Assembly (NCBI RefSeq): GCF_029201565.1
Contig: NZ_CP104002.1
Span: 3,055,001-3,119,000 of the forward strand
DNA length: 64,000 nucleotides
Source of the DNA: Devosia sp. SD17-2
GTDB taxonomy: Bacteria > Pseudomonadota > Alphaproteobacteria > Rhizobiales > Devosiaceae
Reading direction: 5' to 3'
Shown: positions 48,309 to 56,140 of the stretch, piece by piece
Position numbering within the stretch: position 1 is the stretch's first letter
How the letters are laid out: each line of letters begins with the position of its first letter
The notes under the pieces: model-generated
Told to the model about the DNA's origin: nothing
Seen by the model: only the letters and a program-made list of their open reading frames with translations
The model's database searches: none
Program-made: the position numbers and the translations under genes

Positions 48309-48616
48309 CGGCGCCAGGGATTGACGCAGGAGCGGAGATGGACCCCGTGCCAGCCTTATATCGAATGTCGCCACGCGAAGCGGCTCGTTTTGTGCGGAAG
48401 TGCGCTGGCGCCCTGCGATCCCACGCCAGCGATTTCCACATGGGCTGGGACAGGGAAAATGCCTTGGCGGCTTTTAACACCGTCGTTGCCATCCTGCTCA
48501 AGGTGCGAGAGCACTATCCTGCAGAGCATGCCCATATAGATGAGGCGTTGCGTCGGCATGGGTATTCCGTGCTTGAGCCGGTTATTGAGAAGTCATGGAT
48601 ATGGCGAGGGAGCTGA
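48305..48616 (+). CDS. Small hypothetical protein
   Basis: A 103-residue frame starting at GTG inside the preceding stop, or at ATG 48338. The sequence from MDPVPALYRMSPREAARFVRKC is helical with a balanced composition (SHASDFHMGWDRENALAAFNTVVAILL). I do not recognise it. The overlap with the Excalibur gene suggests translational coupling. Confidence 0.5.
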   Translation: MTAPGIDAGAEMDPVPALYRMSPREAARFVRKCAGALRSHASDFHMGWDRENALAAFNTVVAILLKVREHYPAEHAHIDEALRRHGYSVLEPVIEKSWIWRGS

Positions 48617-48737
48617 TCGAGCAGCATTTGAGGCCGAGCGGTGGTTGAGGCTGTCGGTTGAAAGAGGGGGAAAGGCAGCAGCCAGAGGGGCATGAGTAAG
48701 GCGTTTGGACCAACAAGGGAAATGAGGAGACCTACCC

Positions 48738-49547
48738 CTGAAGTACGTTGCATATATCGATGAGGCCGGAGACGAAGGGCTCGGGAAGATCAGGGAATAC
48801 GGGCGACAGGGCGGGGCGTCTCAGTGGTTCGGCCTAGGCGCAATGTTCCTTACTGCAGAACAGGATGCTCACCTTACGAAATGGCGAGATGAGATCGGCG
48901 CAATTTTCCCTCAAAGGGCGAAGCGAGATATTCACTTCCAGCACCTCAAGCACGAGCAAAAGATCGCTGCATGCACCCATTTGGCATCAAAGCCTTTTGG
49001 CGCATGCGTAGTCTTATCCAACAAGAGAACCATCAGGCACAGCGGCAAATACGAAATATTCAAACAGCCGCAGCACCTATATAACTACCTTGTCCGCTTC
49101 TTACTCGAGCGCCTGACCGTTGCGTGCAAACGGCACGCGACTAGATCCGGCCACGCAGAGGCGAGCCTTTCCATCACATTCTCCCGGCGAACTGGCACAG
49201 ACTACCAAGTGATGGCCGAATACCTGCGCCTGATGAGGGATGGAAAAGAAGTAAAACAGCCGCTTCGGTCCATTGATTGGAGCGTTTTTGACCCAGACGA
49301 CATCAGAGTGGAAAACCATGAAAAGCGCGCTGGCTTGCAGCTTGCAGACGTCGTTACGAGCGCCACATTCAATGCTTTTGAGCCAGGCATTTACGGTCAC
49401 TGTGAGACAGGCTACGCGGAGGCGATCAGATCGCGCTTCATAAAAGACCAAGGATGTGCGCTGAACTGCGGATTAACCCTCACTCCCCTGGCGATGCAAA
49501 ATCCGATGCCGCAAAAGCAATTGGACTTCGCCTTATCGTTCAAATGA
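48738..49547 (+). CDS. DUF3800 domain protein (CTG start)
   Basis: DUF3800 proteins have an RNase H-like fold and occur widely in mobile DNA. The first in-frame ATG is at 48843, but the family's N-terminal strand with its acidic residues (KYVAYIDEAGDEGLG) lies upstream in the same frame. A CTG at 48738 directly before it has GAGGAG 8 bases upstream, giving 269 residues. C-terminal blocks FDPDDIRVENHEKRAGLQLADVV are typical. Function unknown; the acidic residues could bind metal. Confidence 0.75.
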   Translation: MKYVAYIDEAGDEGLGKIREYGRQGGASQWFGLGAMFLTAEQDAHLTKWRDEIGAIFPQRAKRDIHFQHLKHEQKIAACTHLASKPFGACVVLSNKRTIRHSGKYEIFKQPQHLYNYLVRFLLERLTVACKRHATRSGHAEASLSITFSRRTGTDYQVMAEYLRLMRDGKEVKQPLRSIDWSVFDPDDIRVENHEKRAGLQLADVVTSATFNAFEPGIYGHCETGYAEAIRSRFIKDQGCALNCGLTLTPLAMQNPMPQKQLDFALSFK

Positions 49548-49673
49548 GAGCGGCAGGCCCCCGGCCCCCTGATCCACACTGCAAAGAGTGCTGCTGTCTC
49601 TCGACAACTCGGGGCAATTCCGGCGCTTGCCTGCCAAGAGTGAATATAGGCTGATTTGCGTTTATATCCTATG

Positions 49674-49687
49674 AATTCACGTGAATT
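49674..49687. repeat. 14-bp perfect palindrome
   Basis: AATTCACGTGAATT is a perfect palindrome in an AT-rich stretch between the DUF3800 gene and a small convergent frame. It could be a protein-binding site. Apart from this, the 146 bp 49548-49693 hold nothing I recognise. Confidence 0.4.
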
Positions 49688-49693
49688 TAATTT

Positions 49694-49861
49694 CTAAATT
49701 CTCTTCCCCTCGGATGCGCAAGGGACCTCTAGGCCTGGCGTTCCGTTTTCAGGCTCCATCTCGATGGCGATTTCAAAAAGCCGGTCGACGTCCTCCCCAA
49801 GTTCAACCGCAACACGGTCGATGGTTTTGACGGAGCTTTCCTTGTTGAGCTGCGTGGTCAT
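49694..49861 (-). CDS. Small (55 aa) frame downstream of the IS66 passenger
   Basis: A short frame starting MTTQLNKESSVKTIDRVAVELG and continuing EDVDRLFEIAIEMEPENG. It recalls small rhizobial proteins of the type VAKDLGEDEDWL...EMEIEDG, after which its C-terminus diverges (TPGLEVPCASEGKRI), as if cut by a rearrangement. It lies 20 bp after the pRiA4b-like gene on the same strand, so it may be a truncated second passenger. Confidence 0.45.
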   Translation of the reverse strand: MTTQLNKESSVKTIDRVAVELGEDVDRLFEIAIEMEPENGTPGLEVPCASEGKRI

Positions 49862-49881
49862 GGGACTCTGGGTGACCCGGG

Positions 49882-50487
49882 TTAGTTGATGCGGTTCCGC
49901 GACTTCTCAAATGCGGCTTTTCCAACCGCGCGCCTGCGGGCGAGCTTTCCGAGGCGCTGGGTTATTGTGGGCACATCGATATCGTCCGGTTCGAAGGGGC
50001 GGCCATACCAGGTCATAGTGGTCTCATGCTCTTCATCGGCAGGATCGGCCATGACCATGAGGAACTCTTCAAAGCCGGGCAGGCCTCCAACATCTTCGGG
50101 CGGGGCGCGACGGGCGCCCTCGATGAAGCGTGGATAATCAACCACCGGGTCTGCAGCGACAACGTCCTCGACTACGACGCTATGGCGCCAGTCGTCGCCA
50201 AAGTCATAAGTGTAGGTGAAGCGGGTCTCGCCGCGGGCGAGCATGGCACCCAGCCGGGCGTTACGAGCGTTGCGCATCTCGTCACCCCATTCTGGGTCGG
50301 GATAGCCATAGCGGCGGTCGCCGATCTCGAACTGGAAGAGATGGTAGTCTTCAAACAGCATGACGGCCTGGATGACGTCGTGAACGGCCTTGAGGCTGCT
50401 GGTGAGCGGCACCTCGACACGCCGCCAGATGGAGGGCTCCACATCGTCGAGCTGGATGTGGAGCCGGGCAATGCGATCGCTGATCAT
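49882..50487 (-). CDS. pRiA4b ORF-3 family protein (IS66 passenger)
   Basis: A protein of 201 residues with RIARLHIQLDDVEPSIWRRVEVP at the start, then LHDVIQAVM-like, YTYDFGDDWRHSVVVE and GGLPGFEEFL blocks: the plasmid pRiA4b ORF-3 (IS1096 TnpR-like) family. Its ATG overlaps the tnpC stop (ATGA), so it is translationally coupled to the transposase and moves with the element. Function unknown. Confidence 0.82.
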   Translation of the reverse strand: MISDRIARLHIQLDDVEPSIWRRVEVPLTSSLKAVHDVIQAVMLFEDYHLFQFEIGDRRYGYPDPEWGDEMRNARNARLGAMLARGETRFTYTYDFGDDWRHSVVVEDVVAADPVVDYPRFIEGARRAPPEDVGGLPGFEEFLMVMADPADEEHETTMTWYGRPFEPDDIDVPTITQRLGKLARRRAVGKAAFEKSRNRIN

Positions 50488-52136
50488 GCGGTCTTCCTGA
50501 TCTGATGCTGGGCCGCCCAGTTCCATGGCAACCGATCGTCGAGCTGATGGCTGGGGTGATCGGCGATGCGGGCCAAGACGTCGGCGAGCCAGGCCTGCGG
50601 GTCAATATCGTTGAGCTTGGCGGTGACGATGAGGCTGTACATGACAGCGGCACGCTGCCCGCCACGGTCGGAGCCGGCGAATAGCCAGGCCTTCCTCCCA
50701 AGTGCGATGCCTCTCAGAGCCCGCTCGGCGGCATTGTTGGTCAGACAGACCCTGCCATCGTGAAGGAACCGGGTGAATGCGGGCCAGCGCTTGAGCATAT
50801 AGTCCATGGCCTTGGCCAGATCGTCGTGCCGCGACAGTCCAGGGCGATGCTGGAGCATCAGGGCTTCGAGTCCGTCCACCAATGGCGCGCTCAGCTCGCG
50901 CCTGATCGTCAACCGCTCGGGTGATGACTGGCCGCTGATGGCGCGTTCAATCTCGAACAGGCGATCCATGCGCTGTACGATCTCAAGCGCAAGTGGCGAG
51001 ATCGGCGCCGGCTTCTTGCCGTCAGCCCTGCGGCGGGCGCTTGCCTCGATATCTGCCAGCACGAAGAAGGCGCGGCGCGCATGGCTCCAGCATCCGGCTT
51101 CGGTGATCGGGCCGGCTTGGCGGCCAGCATCATAGAGCCGGGCATAGCCGCCATAGGCATCGGCCTGCAGAATCCCGGACCAGTCGGCCAGGTGCTGCCG
51201 TGGATGTTCACCGGCGCGGTTGGGCGAATAGTAGAACAGCGCCGCCGGCGGGGCCGGACCACCAAAGGGTCGATCGTCCCGGACATAGGTCCAGATCCTG
51301 CCCGTTGACGTCTTGCCCCTGGCCAGGACCGGCACGGTCGTATCGTCCCCGTGCAGCCGTTCGGCGGCCATGACATGGGCGGCAAGCCGATGGTGCAAGG
51401 GCTCGAGCACGGCCGCAGCCGCACCCACCTGATCGGCCAGCGTCGACAGGCTCAACGGCACGCCTTCACGGCCATAGCGTTCGACCTGCCGGTTGAGGGG
51501 CTGATGTTGCCCGTACTTCTCGAACAGCATCATCGCCAGCAAGCCTGGACCGGCCCAGCCGCGGGCCACTACATGGAACGGCGCCGGTGGCTGGCTGATC
51601 TTCTCGCAGTCCCGGCAGGCGACCTTCTCACGTACCGTCTGAATGACCTTCCACTGTCGCGGGATCACCTCGAGCGTCTCGGTGACGTCTTCACCGATCC
51701 GGCTCAACCGCGTTCCGCCGCAGGCTGGACAGGCGCAGGGCGCAGCAATGACACGACGCTCGCGCGGCAGATGCTCGGGAAAGGGCTGGCGTGATGGCCG
51801 GCGGCGTTCAAAGCCGGGTGCATCAGCGACCTTGCGGGCCGCAATCTGGGCCACTGCCTCATCCTGGCTAGCCGTGGCTTCCAGTTCCTCAAGCTGCAGC
51901 TCGAGCTGGTCCAGCAAACGCCGGCTGCGCTCGGACTTGCTGCCGAACAGCTGATGCTTGAGCTTCTCGATCTGCAGCTTGAGATGGGCGATCAGCGCCT
52001 GATCATCAGACCGCTCAGCCCGGACAGTTGCTGCCTCGGCCTTGGCTTCTGCAACTTCGATCCGCGAAGCCGCCAACGCCGCCTTGAGGGCTTCCACGTC
52101 ATCTGGCATGGGCGAAACGCTGGCTTGCATGACCAT
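50484..52136 (-). CDS. tnpC: IS66 transposase TnpC
   Basis: A 550-residue IS66 transposase. It has an N-terminal leucine-zipper-like helix (IAHLKLQIEKLKHQLFGSKSER), a zinc-binding region (CACPACGG and CRDCE, about 135-175), and the DDE core (LHGDDTTVPVL about 265, DAYGGYARLYD about 320, and the glutamate in TNNAAERALRGIALGRK about 490), ending with a C-terminal IS66 domain. It appears full length and intact. Confidence 0.9.
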   Translation of the reverse strand: MVMQASVSPMPDDVEALKAALAASRIEVAEAKAEAATVRAERSDDQALIAHLKLQIEKLKHQLFGSKSERSRRLLDQLELQLEELEATASQDEAVAQIAARKVADAPGFERRRPSRQPFPEHLPRERRVIAAPCACPACGGTRLSRIGEDVTETLEVIPRQWKVIQTVREKVACRDCEKISQPPAPFHVVARGWAGPGLLAMMLFEKYGQHQPLNRQVERYGREGVPLSLSTLADQVGAAAAVLEPLHHRLAAHVMAAERLHGDDTTVPVLARGKTSTGRIWTYVRDDRPFGGPAPPAALFYYSPNRAGEHPRQHLADWSGILQADAYGGYARLYDAGRQAGPITEAGCWSHARRAFFVLADIEASARRRADGKKPAPISPLALEIVQRMDRLFEIERAISGQSSPERLTIRRELSAPLVDGLEALMLQHRPGLSRHDDLAKAMDYMLKRWPAFTRFLHDGRVCLTNNAAERALRGIALGRKAWLFAGSDRGGQRAAVMYSLIVTAKLNDIDPQAWLADVLARIADHPSHQLDDRLPWNWAAQHQIRKTA

Positions 52137-52201
52137 GATGGAATCATAGCTATCGCCTGGCGTGAAGCCAAAAATGCTGCCATTGCCGAAGAAAATGTAC
52201 C

Positions 52202-52549
52202 CTATCCGGCCCGCGTCGGGCGCCAGCTCTGCTGCGGGTTGCGCCAGTCGATGCCTTCGAGCAAATAGCCCATCTGCCCGCCACTCAGATGAACCACGCC
52301 GTCGACGGTGGACGGCCAGATGAAGCGACCCCGCTCAAGGCGCTTGGCATAGAGCGACAGACCCACACCGTCGTGCCAGAGCGCCTTGATCAGCGAGCCG
52401 CTGCGGCCTCGAAACACGAATACGTCCCCGGCAAACGGGTCCCGCCCCAGCCCTTCCTGGATCAGGCGCGCCAACCCGCCCATCCCCTTGCGCATATCGG
52501 TATGGCCGCTGGCCAGCCATACGCGGACATTGGAGCGAACCGGGATCAT
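52202..52549 (-). CDS. tnpB: IS66 accessory protein TnpB
   Basis: A 115-residue IS66 Orf2 protein: VRVWLASGHTDMRKGMGGLARLIQE and FVFRGRSGSLIKALWHDGVGLSLYAKRLERGRFIWP. It is required for transposition in IS66 elements, though its biochemical role is unclear. Its start overlaps the tnpA stop by 4 bp. Confidence 0.9.
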   Translation of the reverse strand: MIPVRSNVRVWLASGHTDMRKGMGGLARLIQEGLGRDPFAGDVFVFRGRSGSLIKALWHDGVGLSLYAKRLERGRFIWPSTVDGVVHLSGGQMGYLLEGIDWRNPQQSWRPTRAG

Positions 52550-52902
52550 CGCAGTGCCCGCAGCACCGTCAGGATCAACCGAGCGGGCGCCGTCGCGGCA
52601 ATGCTCACCGTCGTCCCTCCAGCCAGATCGAGACGGATCGCCGGACTATTTGCAAGGCCATCCCCGAGCACCTCCGGCACCACAGGAGCTTCGTCCTCGG
52701 CCATGACGGCGGGCACAAACATCGCCTCGGGCTGCTGAGCGTCGCGGCGCCAATTGTAGATCAGACTGGTCGATACATCGAACTGCCGCGCGACCTCGGC
52801 AATCACCGCGCCTGGCGCGAACGAGGCTAGCACGATCTCTTCTCGCTCCGCCGCGCTCCAGCGTCGCCGGCGCTCAGGGCCCGAAATAACCGTCATATGC
52901 AT
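52546..52902 (-). CDS. tnpA: IS66 accessory protein TnpA
   Basis: A 118-residue protein with a helix-turn-helix (RRRWSAAEREEIVLASFAPG then VARQFDVSTSLIYNWRR), the IS66 Orf1 type. The C-terminus (AIRLDLAGGTTVSIAATAPARL) is typical. It is promoter-proximal and overlaps tnpB, so the three genes form one operon. Confidence 0.88.
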   Translation of the reverse strand: MHMTVISGPERRRRWSAAEREEIVLASFAPGAVIAEVARQFDVSTSLIYNWRRDAQQPEAMFVPAVMAEDEAPVVPEVLGDGLANSPAIRLDLAGGTTVSIAATAPARLILTVLRALR

Positions 52903-52904
52903 TA

Positions 52905-52940
52905 TGCTGCGCTCTTATGTGCGTCCTTATGAGCGCAGCA
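52905..52940 (-). promoter_or_regulatory. Inverted repeat just before tnpA
   Basis: TGCTGCGCTC and GAGCGCAGCA are perfect 10-bp complements flanking a 16-base loop, directly upstream of the tnpA start. The stem covers the likely ribosome site, so it could protect tnpA from translation on read-through transcripts. Confidence 0.4.
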
Positions 52941-52953
52941 TCAGCACCAGGCA

Positions 52954-52988
52954 CCATTATCGCAAGGCGGCCTTCACCGGAGGCTTAC
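52954..52988 (-). repeat. IS66 right terminal inverted repeat
   Basis: Read on the minus strand this starts GTAAGCCTCCGGTGAAGGCC and continues into a CGATAATGG motif, which fits the GTAAGC-type ends of IS66 elements. The adjoining 8 bp TCATCAAC (52989-52996) would be the target duplication. Confidence 0.65.
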
Positions 52989-53155
52989 TCATCAACCTCC
53001 ATACCCTCAATTAATACAGGGAGATGCTCCGGATTCCGAAGCACGAAGCTGACGATTTCGGGGACGCGACCAATTGACCGCCGATCTCCCCCAGCCAGGA
53101 CACCGAGAATATCCACGATCCCCTCCCTCTCATCGGCCCCTAGCGCGCACATGCT
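52985..53155 (-). pseudogene. HEAT-repeat-like gene cut by IS66
   Basis: A frame with a ribosome site (AAGGGAAG) before ATG 53155 reads EREGIVDILGVLAGGDRRSIGRVPEIV and LRNPEHLPVLIEGMEVDE, and then stops because the IS66 end supplies TAA (GA|GTAAGC). The sequence looks like the start of a HEAT-repeat protein. The remainder of the gene is not found on the other side of the element. Confidence 0.55.
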
Positions 53156-53370
53156 TCCCTTACGGAAAGCTCGACCAAAGGGGCGCGCCAGCGATGGCAA
53201 TGCCGCCGCCATAGACTGGGACGCCTTTGATGGTATGGCCGAGACCTATGTTTGCCGCGGCCGGTCGTTCGTCAGACCTGCTGGCGTAAAACTCATCTGC
53301 CAACTTCGACGCAAGACATCAGCGTAGCTGGATATTCCACTGTGTCTCCGACGCGTTCGTGCCGAAGTTC
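53156..53370. other. Region between interrupted gene and CBS gene
   Basis: No complete gene is seen. A short plus-strand frame ends at 53327 (AIDWDAFDGMAETYVCRGR) but has no start with support and may be a remnant. The boundary between the accessory region and the nqr operon lies here. Confidence 0.3.
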
Positions 53371-53760
53371 CTAACCGAGTTCCAGCAGCCGCCCCAAGAC
53401 ATCGTCGCGGCGGAGCATGCCAACGAGCTGTCCTAACCGGAGCACCGGAAAGGACCGGTACGGCTCGGAAGCGAACATTTCCGCTGCGGCAACGATGTCA
53501 CTCGTTGCATCGATGGTGCGAACGGGGTGGCTCATCTGCTCCCCCACGGTTCCGCGCCACTGTTGGTAATAGCTGGCCATCATGGCCGGGCGAAAGCAGT
53601 CCTTCTGGGTCAGAATTCCCAGTAACGCGCCTGCGGCATCCACAACAGGCGCCGCCTCCTCGCCATTGGCATGCAGCAGTCCCGCGGCCTGTCGTATCGG
53701 CGTATCGGCCTCCAAGGTGAGGTATTGGGTGCGCATGATCCCGGCAATGGCTTCACTCAT
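53371..53760 (-). CDS. CBS-domain protein, last gene of the nqr operon
   Basis: A 129-residue protein made of a CBS pair: IMRTQYLTLEADTPIRQAAGLLHANGEEAAPVVDAAGALLGILTQKD and MSHPVRTIDATSDIVAAAEMF with FPVLRLGQLVGMLRRDDVL. CBS pairs sense adenine nucleotides. ATG at 53760 overlaps the nqrM stop and is preferred to a TTG at 53793. The coupling suggests a regulatory role for the NQR complex or its redox response; this is inference. Confidence 0.8.
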   Translation of the reverse strand: MSEAIAGIMRTQYLTLEADTPIRQAAGLLHANGEEAAPVVDAAGALLGILTQKDCFRPAMMASYYQQWRGTVGEQMSHPVRTIDATSDIVAAAEMFASEPYRSFPVLRLGQLVGMLRRDDVLGRLLELG

Positions 53761-53930
53761 TCCGTTGGTGCTCCTCGGCCCTTGCTCGGGCAACCCACAC
53801 AGCGCGCCGAGTCAGGCAGGCAACTCATGCCGCCACAGGATGATTGCAGTGGACGCCCGCGCAGCAAAAGGCCGAGACCAAGGCAGAGCGCCACCAGGAG
53901 CACGATGACGAGCGCGAAAAGCATCTCCAT
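53757..53930 (-). CDS. nqrM: Na+-NQR maturation protein NqrM
   Basis: A 57-residue protein easily missed because of its size. One membrane helix (MLFALVIVLLVALCLGLGLLL) is followed by SCGGMSC and CVGCP, so four cysteines (C32, C37, C44, C47) match the NqrM (DUF539) pattern. NqrM is needed to deliver iron to the NqrD/NqrE site. It starts 12 bp after apbE, with GGAG before the ATG, and its TGA overlaps the CBS gene start. Its presence is good evidence that the cluster encodes a functional NQR. Confidence 0.82.
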   Translation of the reverse strand: MEMLFALVIVLLVALCLGLGLLLRGRPLQSSCGGMSCLPDSARCVGCPSKGRGAPTE

Positions 53931-53941
53931 TCGTTACTCCC

Positions 53942-54916
53942 TCAGGCGATGTGCGCGGCAAAGCAATGGGTGGAAATGCGCTCAAGGCCACCCAGCCCAT
54001 CGCGGAATACGAACAGCGCATCGAGGCTGTTTTGCTCAGCCAAGGCCGGGCCCCGCTCGCCGGCAGCCATCAGCGCGGTGGCCCAACCATCAGCGATCAT
54101 CGCCTCGTCGGCAATGACGGAGACCGAGGCAATGGTTGTCGCGACCGGCTCGCCCGTGGCGGGATCAATAATGTGGCTGAAGCGACGTGCACCGAGATTG
54201 AAGGCGTTGATCTTGTCGCCTGAAGTGGCGATAGCCCGGTTGCCGAGAGCGACAATTTCGGCTGCGCCGCTCTCGTCCGGGCGCGGGTCTTCAATGGCCA
54301 CCTGCCAGCCTCGCCCGCTGGGATGACTGCCGCGCAGGGCGATCTCGCCGCCCAGGTCGGCCACGAAATCCTCTTCTCCCTCGTCCATCAGCAGGCTGAC
54401 CAGCCGATCGAGCGCATAGCCCTTGGCGATCCCGCACAGGTCAAGCGTCAGTTCGCCATCATGCTTGCGCAAGGCCGCCTCGCCCAACTCGAAACCCCGA
54501 TCCGCGCCCAGTTCGCCCGTGATCGGCCCAAAGCCCCATTGATTGACCAGTGGGCCAACCGCAGGATCAAAGCAGCCGCCGCTGGCGCTGCGCACGGCAA
54601 GCGCCGCCTTAGCGACTGTCACCACCGCCTCGTCGGCGCGGTACCAGTCCGTGCTTTGCAGCCGGTTGAAGCGGCCGATAGTGCTTTCGGCCTGCCAAGG
54701 CGACAACTGCATGTCGATCCTGGCCAGCAGCCTTTCGATCATCTCTCGCAATCGGATCGGGTCAGCCCCCGCGCGCAGCACGACCCGCCACTGGGTGCCG
54801 AATGCCGGCCCTGTCACAGTCTGCGTCGATGCCGGTGTGCGGGCAAGTGCCGGCATGGCCAGCGCGGAAAGTCCCATGGTTACAACCAGGCGGCGGTTGG
54901 GATTGCGCGTCCGCAT
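53942..54916 (-). CDS. apbE: FAD:protein FMN transferase ApbE
   Basis: A 324-residue enzyme that attaches FMN to a threonine of target proteins. It has an N-terminal export signal (RRLVVTMGLSALAMPALA), GTQWRVVLRAGAD, DLCGIAKGYALDRL (about 160), LGGEIALRG and the FSHIIDPATGEPV motif (about 245). In this operon its obvious target is NqrC. It follows nqrF by 3 bp. Confidence 0.92.
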   Translation of the reverse strand: MRTRNPNRRLVVTMGLSALAMPALARTPASTQTVTGPAFGTQWRVVLRAGADPIRLREMIERLLARIDMQLSPWQAESTIGRFNRLQSTDWYRADEAVVTVAKAALAVRSASGGCFDPAVGPLVNQWGFGPITGELGADRGFELGEAALRKHDGELTLDLCGIAKGYALDRLVSLLMDEGEEDFVADLGGEIALRGSHPSGRGWQVAIEDPRPDESGAAEIVALGNRAIATSGDKINAFNLGARRFSHIIDPATGEPVATTIASVSVIADEAMIADGWATALMAAGERGPALAEQNSLDALFVFRDGLGGLERISTHCFAAHIA

Positions 54917-54919
54917 GTC

Positions 54920-56140
54920 CTAGCTCCCGAAATCGTCGTTGAATATTGAATGCGCTTCAACGCCGAGCTCGTCGAGCGTGGCCAGAACCGCAGAAATCAT
55001 GACCGGCGGGCCGCAGAGGTAGTATTCGCAATCCTCGGGAGCCGGATGCTTGAGCAGCGCATCGCGCAACACCTGGTGGATGAAGCCGGTTGGTCCATGC
55101 CAGCGGTCCCCCGGGGCCGGATCGGACAGCGCTACGGTCCAGTCGAAGCTCGGGTGCCGCGTCGCCAGATGCTCGAATTCGTCGAGATAGAATAGATCGT
55201 TGCGGGCGCGGGCACCGTAGAAGTAGGACATGGCTCGGCTGGTGCCCAGCCCGAGTTGCTCGTGGATCATGGCCCGCAATGGGGCCATGCCGACGCCGCC
55301 CCCGACAAAGATCATGTGGCGTTCGCTCGGCTGGACATGGAAGTCGCCGAACGGCCCGGAGACTTCAATCGTGTCGCCCCGCGTCAGGCCGAACAGATAG
55401 GACGAAACAATTCCCGGCGGGATCTCGGTTTCCTGCCCCGCTGGAGGCACGGCCAACCGGATATTAAAGACAAGCTGCCCGCGGTCCTGGGGTCGGCTGG
55501 CCAGCGAATAGGCCCGGCTGGTGCGTTCCGACACTTGCGAGCGCAGCGCCTCCCAGCCGGCGACCGACCAGGTAAGTTCATGCTCGGCGTCGATTTCGAG
55601 ATGGGCGAAGTCTCGCTCGTAAGGCGGTGCCGTCAGCATCATGAAGCCGCCGGCGCGGAAATTGATATCCTGCCCGGCCGGCAGGTCGAGCACCAGTTCG
55701 CGGATCAGCGGCGCCAGCATGCGGTTGCTCGCGACGGTGCAGGTAAAGGCCCCCGCGGAAAGGATCTCCGGCGCCACGGTAACCTCGACCGAGCCACGCA
55801 GGTTGAGCTGGCAGGCGAGGCGCACATCGGCGCGCCGTTCGCTGGCCGAAAGCAACCCGCGCTCGGTCGCCCGCAATTCCCCCGCCCCAGGCCCGGTGGC
55901 GGTAACCCGGCATTGGCCGCATGTGCCACTCCCGCCGCAGGCTGCGGGAACGGGAATATCGGCGCCCTGCAGGACTTCGAGCAGTTTGGCGCCACGCTTG
56001 GCGGCAATCACCTGTCCGCCATTGACGGTCACCGACAGCGCCACGTCGGGCACCAGTCGAGAGCGGGCGGCAAGCAGGCCGAGCGCCAGGGCCAGGATCA
56101 GGCCAATGATGAGGGCGCTGCCCAGGGCGATCTCGATCAT
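54920..56140 (-). CDS. nqrF: Na+-NQR subunit F
   Basis: A 406-residue entry subunit oxidising NADH. It has one membrane helix (about 4-25), a 2Fe-2S ferredoxin domain with C68, C74, C77 and C110, an FAD domain with RAYSLASRP (about 205) and an NADH domain with [15 protein letters not shown] and YYLCGPPVM near the C-terminus. All cofactor motifs are intact. It overlaps nqrE by 4 bp. Confidence 0.93.
   Translation of the reverse strand: MIEIALGSALIIGLILALALGLLAARSRLVPDVALSVTVNGGQVIAAKRGAKLLEVLQGADIPVPAACGGSGTCGQCRVTATGPGAGELRATERGLLSASERRADVRLACQLNLRGSVEVTVAPEILSAGAFTCTVASNRMLAPLIRELVLDLPAGQDINFRAGGFMMLTAPPYERDFAHLEIDAEHELTWSVAGWEALRSQVSERTSRAYSLASRPQDRGQLVFNIRLAVPPAGQETEIPPGIVSSYLFGLTRGDTIEVSGPFGDFHVQPSERHMIFVGGGVGMAPLRAMIHEQLGLGTSRAMSYFYGARARNDLFYLDEFEHLATRHPSFDWTVALSDPAPGDRWHGPTGFIHQVLRDALLKHPAPEDCEYYLCGPPVMISAVLATLDELGVEAHSIFNDDFGS

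Larger units (their letters stand above)
49882..52988 (-). mobile_element. IS66-family element with passenger gene
   Basis: tnpA, tnpB and tnpC in the standard IS66 order on the minus strand, plus a coupled pRiA4b-like passenger. The right end is set by a terminal repeat beginning GTAAGCCTCCGG on the minus strand at 52988. No matching left repeat was found, so the left boundary given is only the end of the passenger gene and the element may be truncated there. Confidence 0.75.

Noticed and set aside
46532..53370. attL/attR pair from the tRNA-Gln 3' end
   Set aside because: No second copy of the T-arm and acceptor bases was seen downstream in the window.
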